From contig NZ_JASJAV010000003.1 in NCBI RefSeq assembly GCF_030066895.1, positions 1-64,000 of the forward strand: a stretch of 64,000 nucleotides of DNA, given 5' to 3'. This document shows positions 9,973 through 19,023 of the stretch, in pieces. The DNA comes from Breoghania sp. (GTDB taxonomy: Bacteria > Pseudomonadota > Alphaproteobacteria > Rhizobiales > Stappiaceae). Position numbers and translations under genes: made by a program. Numbering within the stretch: the first letter of the stretch is position 1; each line of letters opens with the position of its first letter. The notes below the pieces were generated by a model, which saw nothing but the letters and a program-made list of their open reading frames with translations, had not been told where the DNA came from and ran no database searches.

Positions 9973-10669
9973 CTATTTCATCGTGAGATCGATCAGCCCG
10001 CCGCCGAACAACCGATCGCGAGAATGTTCCAGATGCGCCTGCATCAACCGGCTCGCCTCTTCCGGCTTCCTGTCGCGAATGGCCTCATAGATCGCCGTGT
10101 GCTCCTGCAGCACGGCTTCCAGGCTCTTCGCCCCGTCGCGCATCAGCGTCTGCCGTGCAGCGCCATGCCCACGTTCACGTGATCGCGCAGAGCGTCGCCT
10201 CGAAATACTGGTTGTTCGACGCCTTGGAGATGGCGAGGTGGAAATCGAAATCCGCATCCTCGCGGTGCTGCTGCGAGCCGGTGGCGTCGCGCAGCAGGTC
10301 GAGCGCCTGCTCGATCTCGTTCAGGATCTCGTCATTGTGGCGCTCGGCGGCAAGTTCGGCGGTCTTGGTTTCCAGATTGAGACGGAATTCGTAGCAGCGC
10401 TGGATATCGGCCAGCGTCTCCACACGGGCGAAGCCGACGGGCGTGGATTGCGGCGCACGGACATAGTTTCCCGCGCCCTGTCGAGAATAGACCAGCCCTT
10501 CCTGGCGCAACCGTTCCAGTGCCGTGCGCAAGACCGGCCGCGACACGCCGAATTCCTGAGACAGGGTATTTTCGGGCGGCAATTTCTGGTTCGCAGGGTA
10601 ATCGCCGTTCGAAATACGACTGAACAGTGAATGATAAACCCGATCTGCAAGCGACTTGCGCTGCTTCAT
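9973..10669 (-). pseudogene. GntR-family transcriptional regulator (FadR/FCD type), double frameshift
   Basis: Regulator of the neighbouring acid-sugar genes by position. An intact winged helix (residues about 8-70: SLADRVYHSLFSRI, then PPENTLSQEFGVSRPVLRTA) is followed by the FCD effector domain with FDFHLAISKASNNQYFEATL. Near 10177-10187 the frame ends (CAIT then TGA); the homologous continuation HVNVGMALHG lies in a second frame, and from about 10155 QTLMRDGAKSLEAVLQEHTA resumes in a third, ending at a natural TAG at 9973. Two small indels within about 35 bases therefore break the last third of the FCD domain, including one metal-ligand His region (HTAIYEAI). DNA binding might survive but effector response should not. 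Confidence 0.85.
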
Positions 10670-10680
10670 TCTGATTTCCT

Positions 10681-11745
10681 TCAGAGATCGCGATCCGCAA
10701 CCGCACTCAACAGGCGAACAAGCGTGTCCGGTTCTCCGAAGCCGCCCGATTTTGTGACCACATCCAGCCCGCCATCCACCCTGACCGGCCCGTCAAGGGC
10801 GCGGGAAACCGGAAGGCTGGGCAGGACTTCTCCCTTCAGTTCAAGCAGGCCGACATTGAGCCGGCGCAGAATGGCGGCGGCCGTTTCTCCGCCGCAGGCA
10901 AACAGTGTCGCCGGCGCAAGCCGTTCGACCAGCGCGCCGACCCCGGAAGAAAACCGGTTTTCGGCATCGCGCGCGGCAACCTTCTGCGCGCCTTCAACCA
11001 TCTGTACGACCAAGAGATCCCCCCGCTGTACGTCCGGACCAGCTCCGTTCGGCGCACAGACGAGCACGTCCATATCCAATGCAGCGATCTGCCGCAACGT
11101 TATTGGATCGCGGGACCCGACGGCGACGAGAACGGGAGCCGCGATCGCCAGCGGCGCGCGCGCCGGATCGTCGCCCCTGGCGGGAACGAGCCGACGGGCA
11201 AGAGCGTGCGCCAGACCGACCGCGCCTATGAACAGCGTCCCGGCCAGATCGTCGGGAAGGATCTCGTCGAAATCTTCGTCCCGCCGAATGTCGGGAATGG
11301 CCACGGGCCGGTTGAGGATTTCGGAGACATCGATCGGGGTCTCGACCCCGACCCCGGTCACCGCACCATCGATCACGAAGCGGCCCAGGCGCGGAATCGC
11401 GGGCGCGGGCAGAACCGGACGCGGCACCGAAACGCTCAGCGCATCGACTTTGGCAGCGACAGGGCCCTTCAGACGGCTGTCGACCTTTTTCATCAAGATG
11501 CCGTCGAAACGACCGACAACCTCGCAGGCCCACCCAACAGCGGCGGCGGCGTCCTCATCCGACAGCTCGCGCGATCCCGTCGAGAGGGCGACGACATCGG
11601 CGCCTTGCGCCAGCGCACCGGCAAGATGCCCGGGATCGAGGGCAACGATCACCCGCAGACCGCGCTCGGCAAATGCCACCGAGCTGTCGAGCGCACCGGC
11701 CAGATCGTCTGCAATGATGAGAACCTGTGTCATTTCAAACGCCAT
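10681..11745 (-). CDS. Four-carbon acid sugar kinase family protein (DUF1537, OtnK/DtnK type)
   Basis: ATP-dependent kinase that phosphorylates C4 sugar acids such as threonate or erythronate on the 4-hydroxyl, the step before a PdxA2-type dehydrogenase. The N-terminal substrate domain starts with IIADDLAGALDSSVAFAERG and contains KKVDSRLKGPVAAKVDAL near 85-104 (K-DS-LRG-like motif). The C-terminal nucleotide domain has VAVGSRDPITLRQI near 218 and FACGGETAAAILRRL near 285. Length 354 aa is a little short for the family (usually about 400-430). The start may be 11745 or 11733. It is first in a block with the FCD regulator and Ldh gene; the matching PdxA2-like and DapA-like genes lie about 32 kb away. 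Confidence 0.88.
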   Translation of the reverse strand: MAFEMTQVLIIADDLAGALDSSVAFAERGLRVIVALDPGHLAGALAQGADVVALSTGSRELSDEDAAAAVGWACEVVGRFDGILMKKVDSRLKGPVAAKVDALSVSVPRPVLPAPAIPRLGRFVIDGAVTGVGVETPIDVSEILNRPVAIPDIRRDEDFDEILPDDLAGTLFIGAVGLAHALARRLVPARGDDPARAPLAIAAPVLVAVGSRDPITLRQIAALDMDVLVCAPNGAGPDVQRGDLLVVQMVEGAQKVAARDAENRFSSGVGALVERLAPATLFACGGETAAAILRRLNVGLLELKGEVLPSLPVSRALDGPVRVDGGLDVVTKSGGFGEPDTLVRLLSAVADRDL

Positions 11746-11967
11746 TTCCCAAGCCGCGCCGCGAGAGGACTCGCGAAGGTATACCGCATCGTGCGCGGAT
11801 TGTTTGTAAACCTGTATTTTTATTCATCCGGCTTGGCAAGGATGGATTTTAAACAAAATAATTATCTGTTTCGACAGATTTTTCCACCCGCCCCGCCGCG
11901 CCCTGCGACAATTTCGATGGCAGGATGCGGACATAAGGGATGACAAATATCCATATCTCCAGCAGTT

Positions 11968-12662
11968 TTGATGCCTCAACGGCATCAAGCAAACGGAATT
12001 GCGGTCACGATAAACAAGAACGAAGACGGATGCCGCTGCGTCATTTTGCGTCAGGCGAATAAAGGAACACCAGTTGCTGGCGTGTGCCGGAAGGCAGGCA
12101 TCAGCGACGCAACCTTCTGCAACTGGCGCAAGCGCCATGGCAGCATGGCCCCGTCGGAGGTGAAGCGATTGCGGCAACTGAAAGAGGAGAAAAATCGTCT
12201 GAAGAAAATCGTCGCGGACCTGACGCTCGACAAGACAATGCTGCAGAACGTGCTGTCAAAAAAGCTCTGAAGCCTGCCCCGAACTTCATCCGGGGCCTAC
12301 CGGCGGTCCATGTTCTTTTGCGTCGGGAGGACCGGACAAAGGCGGTGTATTCCAACGATGTCAGGGCCATGAATTTCGTTCATGCCAACCGGCGACCGGG
12401 AAACCCCACTGATATCGAGTCTTTCAACGGCAAGTTCCGCGGAGAATGCCTCAACGCACACGGGTTCCTGACGCTTGACGACGCCCGCATGAAAATCGAG
12501 GAATGGCGTGAGGACAACAACACGGTCCAGCCCCGTGGTGCCGTCGGCAACAAGCCGTCGATCGCACTCATGAAAGGCACATCGGCGGCATTGGCTCCCT
12601 GCGTCAGCCCCCGGCAAATTCCAGTCCGGGACGATCCAAATCGGGGGAGCACTTCAACGTAA
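11968..12662 (+). mobile_element. IS3-family (IS407-like) insertion sequence remnant, orfA plus internally deleted orfB
   Basis: OrfA-like reading frame 11968-12270 contains a helix-turn-helix (KGTPVAGVCRKAGISDATFC) and a leucine-zipper-like EEKNRLKKIVADLTLDKTML, ending at TGA. At 12258-12264 lies AAAAAAG, the classic -1 slippery site that fuses orfA to orfB in this family; the -1 frame reads on as KKALKPAP and stays open to 12662. OrfB is largely deleted: only a short N-terminal stub and the C-terminus remain, including the last catalytic Glu in IESFNGKFRGECLN and the FLTLDDARMKIEEW block. The first two DDE acidic residues are absent, so it cannot transpose. A REP-like hairpin (ccccgaacttcatccgggg, about 12276-12294) lies where the deletion begins. 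Terminal inverted repeats were not identified. Confidence 0.85.
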
Positions 12663-12664
12663 TC

Positions 12665-13739
12665 TTAGCGGCTCTCGACCTTCGCAATCGCGGCATCATT
12701 CCTTGCCAAAGCCGCCACGGCGTCACGCCATGCAGTGTCGCCCGGGTAGAGCTGCGAGCGCAGATATGGGAACGCACCGCCTGAACAAGTGCCGGGTTCT
12801 CATCCATCGTTTCGGAGAAGTCATAGCCGGAAATGTCGCCAAATATATGCTTGGCGCCGATAAAGGTCAGCAGGATCTTGTTGCCTGCGGGGCTCTTGCT
12901 GTAGGCGTCCCAGCGGTAGCTGAGCCGGGTAGAGAAAGCCAGGTTCAGATCCAGATCTCCTGCGATGATCAAGGCTGTTCCGGTCATCTTGGAAAAGTTG
13001 GTGTATCGCAACTGCGCGGAGCGCGATGCGGCGGCCGATGACGTCTCGCTGTCGGCTTAACCCGGAGGAGCAATCAGGAACCGCCCCCCACCTTGATGTA
13101 CTTGTCGGAGATGTCCTTTTCGCGAGGATCGTTGGGATCAAGAACCTGCGCGCCCATCAGGAAGCCCACTGTTCCACCACCCGCAGAGTGGCCGACGGCA
13201 GCGACCTTATCCTTGTCAAGTCGCCCGGACAGACCGGGGACGGTTGCCTCGATCGTGTCGAGATGGTCCAAGATGTTAGTGGAAGTCCATCACGCGGTCG
13301 TAAAAAAAGTTGGGGCATCCGGCAACTCACTGCTCCGAAGACCGAGAACCTTGGAGTCCAAGTGGGTGGGTTGGATGACAACAAAACCATGCGCCGCCCA
13401 GAAGTCCGCCAGCAGGCCATATCCGTGCAGGGAGGATGCGTAATTCGTTTCCCCGTGGCCATGCGACAGCAGGATGATCGGAAGGTTCGCACCGGTAACA
13501 GGCATCGAAACCTTCACGCCTAGGGGCATGGGGCGGTCTGGAACATCGAACGTAACTGAAGTGTAGCTGACGAACGGCATGCTCTGGTTCACGGGGAAAT
13601 TCCCTTCTTCGCCCACCGGTTTTCGAGCACTTGGGGCAAGGGAAATCGAATGGACCGTCTCGCTAAAACTCAGGAGCAGCAACATTGATGTGCCTGCGGC
13701 GATCAGAACTTTTTGTTTTGAGGAAGAGACTAGGTTCAT
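12665..13739 (-). pseudogene. Secreted alpha/beta hydrolase (chlorophyllase/PAF-acetylhydrolase-like), multiple frameshifts
   Basis: Exported esterase-like hydrolase of about 355 residues when the frames are joined. The signal peptide (VLIAAGTSMLLLLSFSETVHS) begins near residue 10. The oxyanion block ILLSHGHGETNYASSLHGYG lies near 95 and the nucleophile elbow AAVGHSAGGGTVGFLMG follows in the next frame. The frame breaks near 13290-13305 (a T7 run after DAPTF), again near 13275, near 13085 (after YIKVGG), and near 12775, after which the proper C-terminus SQLYPGDTAWRDAVAALARN is recovered in yet another frame up to TAA at 12665. Ser is present; the acid and His residues are in the scattered part (ALIIAGDLD and AKHIFGD). 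The substrate is unknown. At least four lesions make function very unlikely. Confidence 0.82.
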
Positions 13740-13889
13740 GTGTCATTTCGACTCCTGAAAACGTTGCCAAGCAGCCTGCTCCCCACCGGTCATCGGCAAT
13801 TGAGGTAGTCTGGAAGCCGCTTCGGAACTGTAATAAAAGGGACGATACTTCGTTTATACGGAATACATGTCAAATTAGCAAGGCAAATA

Positions 13890-14518
13890 ATGGTAGACAA
13901 GTTTGAGGAAGGGCATCGGGAACCAATGACCGTCTCCCACGATCGTCCGGTTCGAGCCGATGCGCGACGCAACATCGAGGCACTGCTGAAGGCCGCAAGG
14001 GATGCCTTCAACTCCTCAGGCGTCGATGTGCCCATGCGGAAGATCGCTGAAGCCGCGGGCGTTGATGTGGGTACGATCTATCGGCACTATCCCACGCGCG
14101 CCGATCTCGTCGTGGCCGTCTTCAGGCGTGAAGTCGATGCGTGTGCGGAGAAAGCCCGGACCATTGCCCAAACCTATAAGCCGGAAGAAGCACTTTAAGA
14201 CTCTGGATTGACCGCTTCGTGACGTTCCTTGACACGAAGCACGGGCTGGCGGCCGCTCTAAACAGCGGTGAGCCTGCCTATGATGGCTTGTTCGCTCATT
14301 TCAAATCAACGCTGCTCCCAACACTGGCCGAGTTGCTGGATGCTGCAGCTGAGGCGGATGAAATCCGCCAGGGGGTCCAGTGCCGAGGACCTGATGTTTG
14401 CGATAGGCAACCTCTGCGCTTACCGGTATCCAGACGATCCGATGCAGACCAGACGCAGGTCGCCCTGCTTCTGGATGGGCTGAGGGTACCTGAGAACGAG
14501 CTGCAACGATTTCCCTGA
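13890..14518 (+). pseudogene. TetR-family transcriptional regulator, multiple frameshifts
   Basis: An intact N-terminal HTH (RADARRNIEALLKAARDAF, then MRKIAEAAGVDVGTIYRHYP) gives the family with confidence. The ligand domain is broken: a stop follows KPEEAL near 14195. The homologous text continues in another frame (WIDRFVTFLDTKHGLAAALN) from about 14205, and two further shifts around 14380 and 14445 bracket AEDLMFAIGNLCAYRYPDD before VALLLDGLRVPENEL closes the gene. It is divergent from the hydrolase pseudogene at 12665-13739, its probable original target, with about 150 bp of shared AT-richer promoter between them. Both members of the pair are decayed. Start may be 13890 or 13926. Confidence 0.83.
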
Positions 14519-15029
14519 CCTGCTCCCCTCGAACGTCCTCGGTGTCTTAGTTAGTCGGTTCAGGCCTGGCAACGTCCATGCATAAACCCGATACGAGTGT
14601 CTGTTCTGTTGAACATTGGGCCGATACCTGCAGATCTCCTCTCGGCCCCAAAACCGCCACCCGAGGAGAGGCACCGAAGAACCGCACTCCCTTCATTGCG
14701 GCTAACTTCTTTGACCTCAGTTCGTCGTCTCCCGGTAAATTGGGAAACGGAAAGAAATCTCCCTCCGGTGAACGACTTTCATCCTTCCCTCACCCCGCCA
14801 GCCACTCCCAGAGCAGCCCCCGTACCACGACTGAGTCTCAATCCGCGCGCTCTTCGAGCGGATATGATCGCTCTGCCCCTCCGATACGCGTCCATCCCGT
14901 GCGGGTTCGACGACGCCAAGCCCAAACTAATGGAGGTACGAAGGGGGTACGAACAAGGAGGTGCAAGGCCTTCCGAAGGCAATTTCAAAAGCTTAACAAA
15001 ATTAATACCTTATTGCGCCGTAGGATGGA
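14519..15029. other. Gene-free stretch between the tetR remnant and tRNA-Arg
   Basis: About 510 bases without a supportable gene. Open frames on the + strand have low-complexity Ser/Pro/Arg translations with no family motif. It lies immediately 3' of tRNA-Arg, the usual side for integrative elements, but I find no integrase fragment and no convincing repeat of the tRNA 3' end. It could be an eroded remnant. Confidence 0.5.
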
Positions 15030-15106
<77 letters not shown>

Positions 15107-15364
15107 ATGGCGTCAGCGCCAACGGCGCGCGCGGGTGTGTGTTGCATAGCCTAATCAATCGTCGCAGGCAACCGGATTGACCGCCCGATATTTCAACCCG
15201 AACGCAAAGATCACGATCCCTGCATCGGCAATCCGGCGCGCAACGCTCAGAACGACACGATCCCGCGGCGGGCCATTGGTCCGCGCATCAGCGGGCACGC
15301 TCGTCGGGTGATCGGATCGACCTCGGGGCGCGGGACGACGGCGGCGGTGAGGGCCCGGACTTGG

Positions 15365-16632
15365 CTAGAAATCCAGATGATCCACGACGCGACTCAACAG
15401 GCCCTTACGCGGGGTCGGCCCACGGGCAGGCGTCTTGGCGCGCTCACCGGCATGCGCCTTGGTGTTGTGAAACTCCAGCACCAGAAACATGCGCTCGTCG
15501 TCGGTGAACGCGCTTCCCTTGACCTGATAGTTGAGCGCGCCGCCCAGAAGACTGTGCACCGGGCAGACAAGGCCCGCTTCGCCGCCGTCGGACTCGATGT
15601 CCGTGCGGATCTGGTTGAAATCGTCGAGACGCATCAAAATCTGCGTGATCGTGTCGTTGCCCACATGTTCGCGCCGCAGGCCAAAGGCGCGCAAGGCGGC
15701 GGCGTTTGCCGCCATGATGACGTTGTCCTCCTGGCTGACCGCCATCGCGGGCGTCGGAAGCCGGTCGAAAACCGCGCCCATGTTGATCGCGTCAGGATCG
15801 GTCACCTCGCCCGCAAACAGCATGCTCTGGCCGCTGTCATCCACGCCGAAACGCTGGCAGCGGAAGTTCAGCGTCACCGTGGAATTGTCGGCGAGCTGGA
15901 AGCGCTGCTGGGCCTTAACCGCGGTCTTGCCGTTATCCAGCAAAGCCGAAATAGCAGCGACGAAACTCTTGCCGAGGACATTCGCCGAGGCGCGGATATG
16001 GCGCGCAACCACCAGACGCTCGTCGGAAATGCGGAAGGTGTGGAGGAACTCGGGGTTGGCGGAGTGGATCAGGCCGCTGCCGTCGAGCAACAGAATTGCG
16101 GAGGGCGACATGGACATCAGCCGGTTCAGCAAGGTCAGAGCGTCCTGGAGCGCCACTTCGCGCCCGACATCCTCCTCGTCCTCGCAGTTGCGGAACACAC
16201 GCCGCGCACCACGGGCGCGCCGGATTTCGTTTCCGCACGGATTGCAGCACTTTCGATGTGAGTGGGAATTCCGACCCGGTTCATGACCGTGAAACGCACG
16301 GGACCGTGATGGCCGTCACGCAGCGCCGATTCATAATGGCGCAGCAGATTGGAGCGCTCTTCCTCGCGATAACGGGAGACGACGTCGCTCAGGCGCTCGG
16401 TCGACTGGGGGCGGATTTCCCCTGGCGTCTCCGCGAAGATGCGCTGCCAGGTAATCGTGTTCTTGTGGGGGTCATAAACCCAGGTCGCCACACGGAGCAG
16501 CGACAGGAGACCATCCGTCTCCGAATCCATCGACGCACCGCCGCCCAAAAACACGCTTTTCCCTTCAGGCGACATCTTCGTCTCCGAAGCAGTCGCCATC
16601 GGCTTTGCCTTACGCTGAGTTGCTTCGGCCAT
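15365..16632 (-). pseudogene. Multi-PAS-domain sensory protein without output domain, one frameshift
   Basis: Three PAS-like segments can be read: one from about residue 40 (LLSLLRVATWVYDPHKNTIT), a second starting NRLMSMSPSAILLLDGSGL, and a third at FDRLPTPAMAVSQEDNVIMA. There is no kinase, GGDEF or HTH part, and the tail is Lys/Arg/Pro-rich (KTPARGPTPRKGLLSRVVDH). The frame breaks near 16196 at GVCSATA, where the expected GVFRNCEDEEDVG lies in the other frame. The site GGCGTGTGTTCCGC reads as an extra TG, a 2-bp duplication. The start at 16632 follows AAGGGG at good spacing; an ATG 20 codons upstream is also possible. Function unknown; a partner-binding sensor is plausible. Confidence 0.78.
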
Positions 16633-16983
16633 AAACCCCTTATCCGCGTTTCTCCGTGCGCACGACTTTTCCGGCGTATCTGTAACCGCCAAGCCCTTAA
16701 TATTCCGTTTTCCAGATAGGTTTCATTGTCCGGATTTCGAAAATCGACAGATGTTTATCGCCTTGTTTTCAAATAATATTTTTCAACGACATGGAAAAAG
16801 TACGAGAAGAAAGCTCGCGCTGAGGTAGGTGAACAATGTGTTACCGCTCATCATCATCAACGTGCGGTTACATCCGGATTCACAACAGATCTTCCGGTTG
16901 TTTTTCTCTCGACCGACCGTGAATTGCGCAGGCCGGAACCATTGCCCCGCGACAGACGCCTCGACCACATTCTTGATTTTTCC

Positions 16984-16998
16984 GAACATAGCAAGAAC
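16984..16998. promoter_or_regulatory. Alphaproteobacterial SOS (LexA) box upstream of mmcB
   Basis: gaac-atagcaa-gaac, which on the minus strand is GTTC-N7-GTTC, the direct-repeat LexA operator of alphaproteobacteria. It ends 31 bases before the mmcB ATG, where it would overlap or abut the promoter. Two exact half sites at exact spacing, in front of a DNA-repair gene, make chance unlikely. Confidence 0.85.
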
Positions 16999-17029
16999 AA
17001 TAGCGCCTCGCTATCTGGAACCAGATGCC

Positions 17030-17533
17030 ATGAACATTTTCGAACAATCCATCGCCGCCGGGCTGATCGACGGGCGCCAATCGGAGGCGGCGCTCATGGC
17101 ACCGCGCGGGGTCTCGCGGCTTTTGCGGCGCTCGGGCGCGGCCTGCGTGATGGAATTCACCTTGCCGACAGGACGACGCGCCGACCTTATCGCCATGGGC
17201 GCGAAGGGAGAGATCTGGATCGTGGAAGTGAAATCCTCGGTCGCCGATTTCCGCTCCGATTCAAAATGGCCGGATTATCAGACCTGGTGCGACAGGCTTT
17301 TTTTCACCACCCACCCGGAAGTGCCGGCAGACATCTTTCCGCAGGAGACGGGACTGATCATGTCGGACAGGTTCGGCGCCGACGTCCTGCGCCAGGCACC
17401 TGAGCATCCGCTCCCTGCCTCCAGGCGCAAGGTGTTGACGCTGAAGCTTGCCCAATGCGCGGCAAACCGCCTGCACGATCTGATGGATCCGGCGATGATA
17501 CGCGGCGAGGCCAGTAGCGGGTTCGGGCTTTGA
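17030..17533 (+). CDS. mmcB: MmcB family DNA repair protein
   Basis: Predicted PD-(D/E)xK-type nuclease-like protein of the SOS-regulated MmcB family, linked to mitomycin C resistance in Caulobacter. The start at 17030 (MNIFEQSIAAG) is placed after the SOS box; earlier in-frame starts would put the box inside the coding region. Core motif: GRRADLIAMGAKGEIWIVEV then KSSVADFRSDSKWPDY (residues about 46-82), supplying Asp and Glu-x-Lys. Length 167 aa is as expected and the frame is clean. In the family it is single-copy and induced by DNA damage; the operator here supports that. Confidence 0.9.
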   Translation: MNIFEQSIAAGLIDGRQSEAALMAPRGVSRLLRRSGAACVMEFTLPTGRRADLIAMGAKGEIWIVEVKSSVADFRSDSKWPDYQTWCDRLFFTTHPEVPADIFPQETGLIMSDRFGADVLRQAPEHPLPASRRKVLTLKLAQCAANRLHDLMDPAMIRGEASSGFGL

Positions 17534-17738
17534 ACGGAACGGACAGGGCGCCCGGCCATACTGAGGCGCGATTGAGCGGACGCGTCAAAGGGTCTTGAAC
17601 GAGGTCCGGAAAATTCGCAATCGTTGCAATACCCTATTCAAACGCTATCGTTCGCAGCCGATTGAAACGATTGCCGCGCCGCACCTCCACCGGCCGCCGT
17701 GCGACATCGTGAATGGATATGCCCCGAATGGATGAACA

Positions 17739-18179
17739 ATGACTGTCGAACTGCGTGGCCACCACCTTCTGTGTCTGCTGACCTATGTCGGGAACGGCTA
17801 CAGCGCCACCTTTTCCGCCGCCTACGACAAGGTCGTGGAACGACTCAATTCGGGCAAAGAGGTTGAGATCGTTCGCGGGCCCGATGCGATCTGCCGGGCG
17901 CTGATTGCGGAGGAGTAGGAGCCGCACTGTTTCCTGGCGCGCGTGAGCGGGCGCGACGGACGGGCTATGGAGGCGATCACGCAGCTACTCGGTCGCGAGA
18001 TCGGCGAGGGCACGCGGATCGTACTGAACCACGACATCGTGTACCGCCTGCGCAGCGCGTTTGCGCAAGGGACCATTCGTCAGGCTTGCGAAGAATGCCC
18101 TTGGTACCGGCTGTGCACGAAAGTGGCGAGAGCAAATTACCGGAGGTGCGGCTGCTCTCCCACCGGAAGCGAGAGCTGA
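17739..18179 (+). pseudogene. DUF1284 protein with one in-frame TAG
   Basis: Small conserved cysteine-bearing protein of unknown function. It starts MTVELRGHHLLCLLTYVGNG, the diagnostic DUF1284 N-terminus, and ends with the Cys cluster CEECPWYRLCTKVARANYR. Codon 60 (17916-17918) is TAG, after DAICRALIAEE; the frame then continues unbroken through EPHCFLARVSGRDGRAMEAI to TGA at 18179. Everything else is in frame over 146 codons, so this is the least damaged pseudogene in the window: a single base change or readthrough would restore it. The replaced residue is not certain. Confidence 0.8.
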
Positions 18180-18318
18180 GCCGTTCCCCGGCGCCATGAC
18201 GATTGCGTCGGAATCGACGGCGTCAAACACCCCCCCGCTCGCTCAGGCGGGCTCGCCCGAGCAACGATACGGTCATGACGACCTTCTGCTCAACGCATCA
18301 CTTTCGGGCACGCCCTGC

Positions 18319-18892
18319 TTAGCGCGGAGCGCGCTTGGCCAGGATACGCTGCAGCGTGCGGCGATGCATGTTCAACCGACGGGCGGTTTTTCCGAGACAT
18401 TGCAGTCGCAAAGCTCATAAACGCGCTGGACTGGATATGCTCCCAGCGCACTCGGTCTGCCGACATCAAATTTTCCGGCGGGGGAGCCATCTGGTCGAGC
18501 TTGCGGGTCAGCGCGGCGAAGATATCGTCCGCATCCGCAGGCTTCGACAGATAGTCGATCGCACCCAACTTCACGGCGGTCACTGCCGTGGCAATATTGC
18601 CGTATCCGGTGAGGATGATGGCGCGCGCATCGGGATTGTGTTCATGCAAGGAGCTGATCACATCGAGACCGTTGCCGTCGCCCAATCGCATGTCAACCAC
18701 TGCGAAGGCAGGAGGTTCGGCCGCGATCCGGGTCTTTGCCTCCTCAACGCTATCCGCAGTGAGGGTTTCAAAGCCGCGCTTTTCCATCGCCCGAGCCAGC
18801 CGCTGCAGAAACGGCTTGTCATCGTCGACGATCAGAAGGCGAGCACCCGCAAAATCGCCTTCAAGTGGCTCACTCGGCACATCGTCTGTCAT
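18319..18892 (-). pseudogene. actR: Redox response regulator ActR/RegA, broken in the DNA-binding domain
   Basis: Response regulator partner of the ActS sensor kinase upstream. The receiver domain is complete: LLIVDDDKPFLQRL, phosphoacceptor Asp in VVDMRLGDGNGLDVI, and SKPADADDI. The Fis-type HTH is damaged: after RVRWEHIQ an apparent 5-bp duplication (TCCAG) shifts the frame, then VYELCDCNVSEK runs in the restored homologous frame. One A missing from the run (GAAAAACC) shifts it again before ARRLNMHRRTLQRILAKRAP, which ends at TAA 18319-18321. Start 18892 follows AGGAAATACAA. If the sequence is right, a phosphorylatable receiver survives without a working DNA-binding end, so redox-responsive activation of the regulon should be lost. 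Confidence 0.87.
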
Positions 18893-19023
18893 TTGTATTT
18901 CCTGCAATTCTGGGAGGCAGAGCAACCCCATACACCCCGCTTATAAGAGAATCGACGCCCTTGGGCAATCGAGCCTCCCCATCCGTTCCTCCCCCCTGTC
19001 GCTGCATTTCTGCGGCGTTCCGC

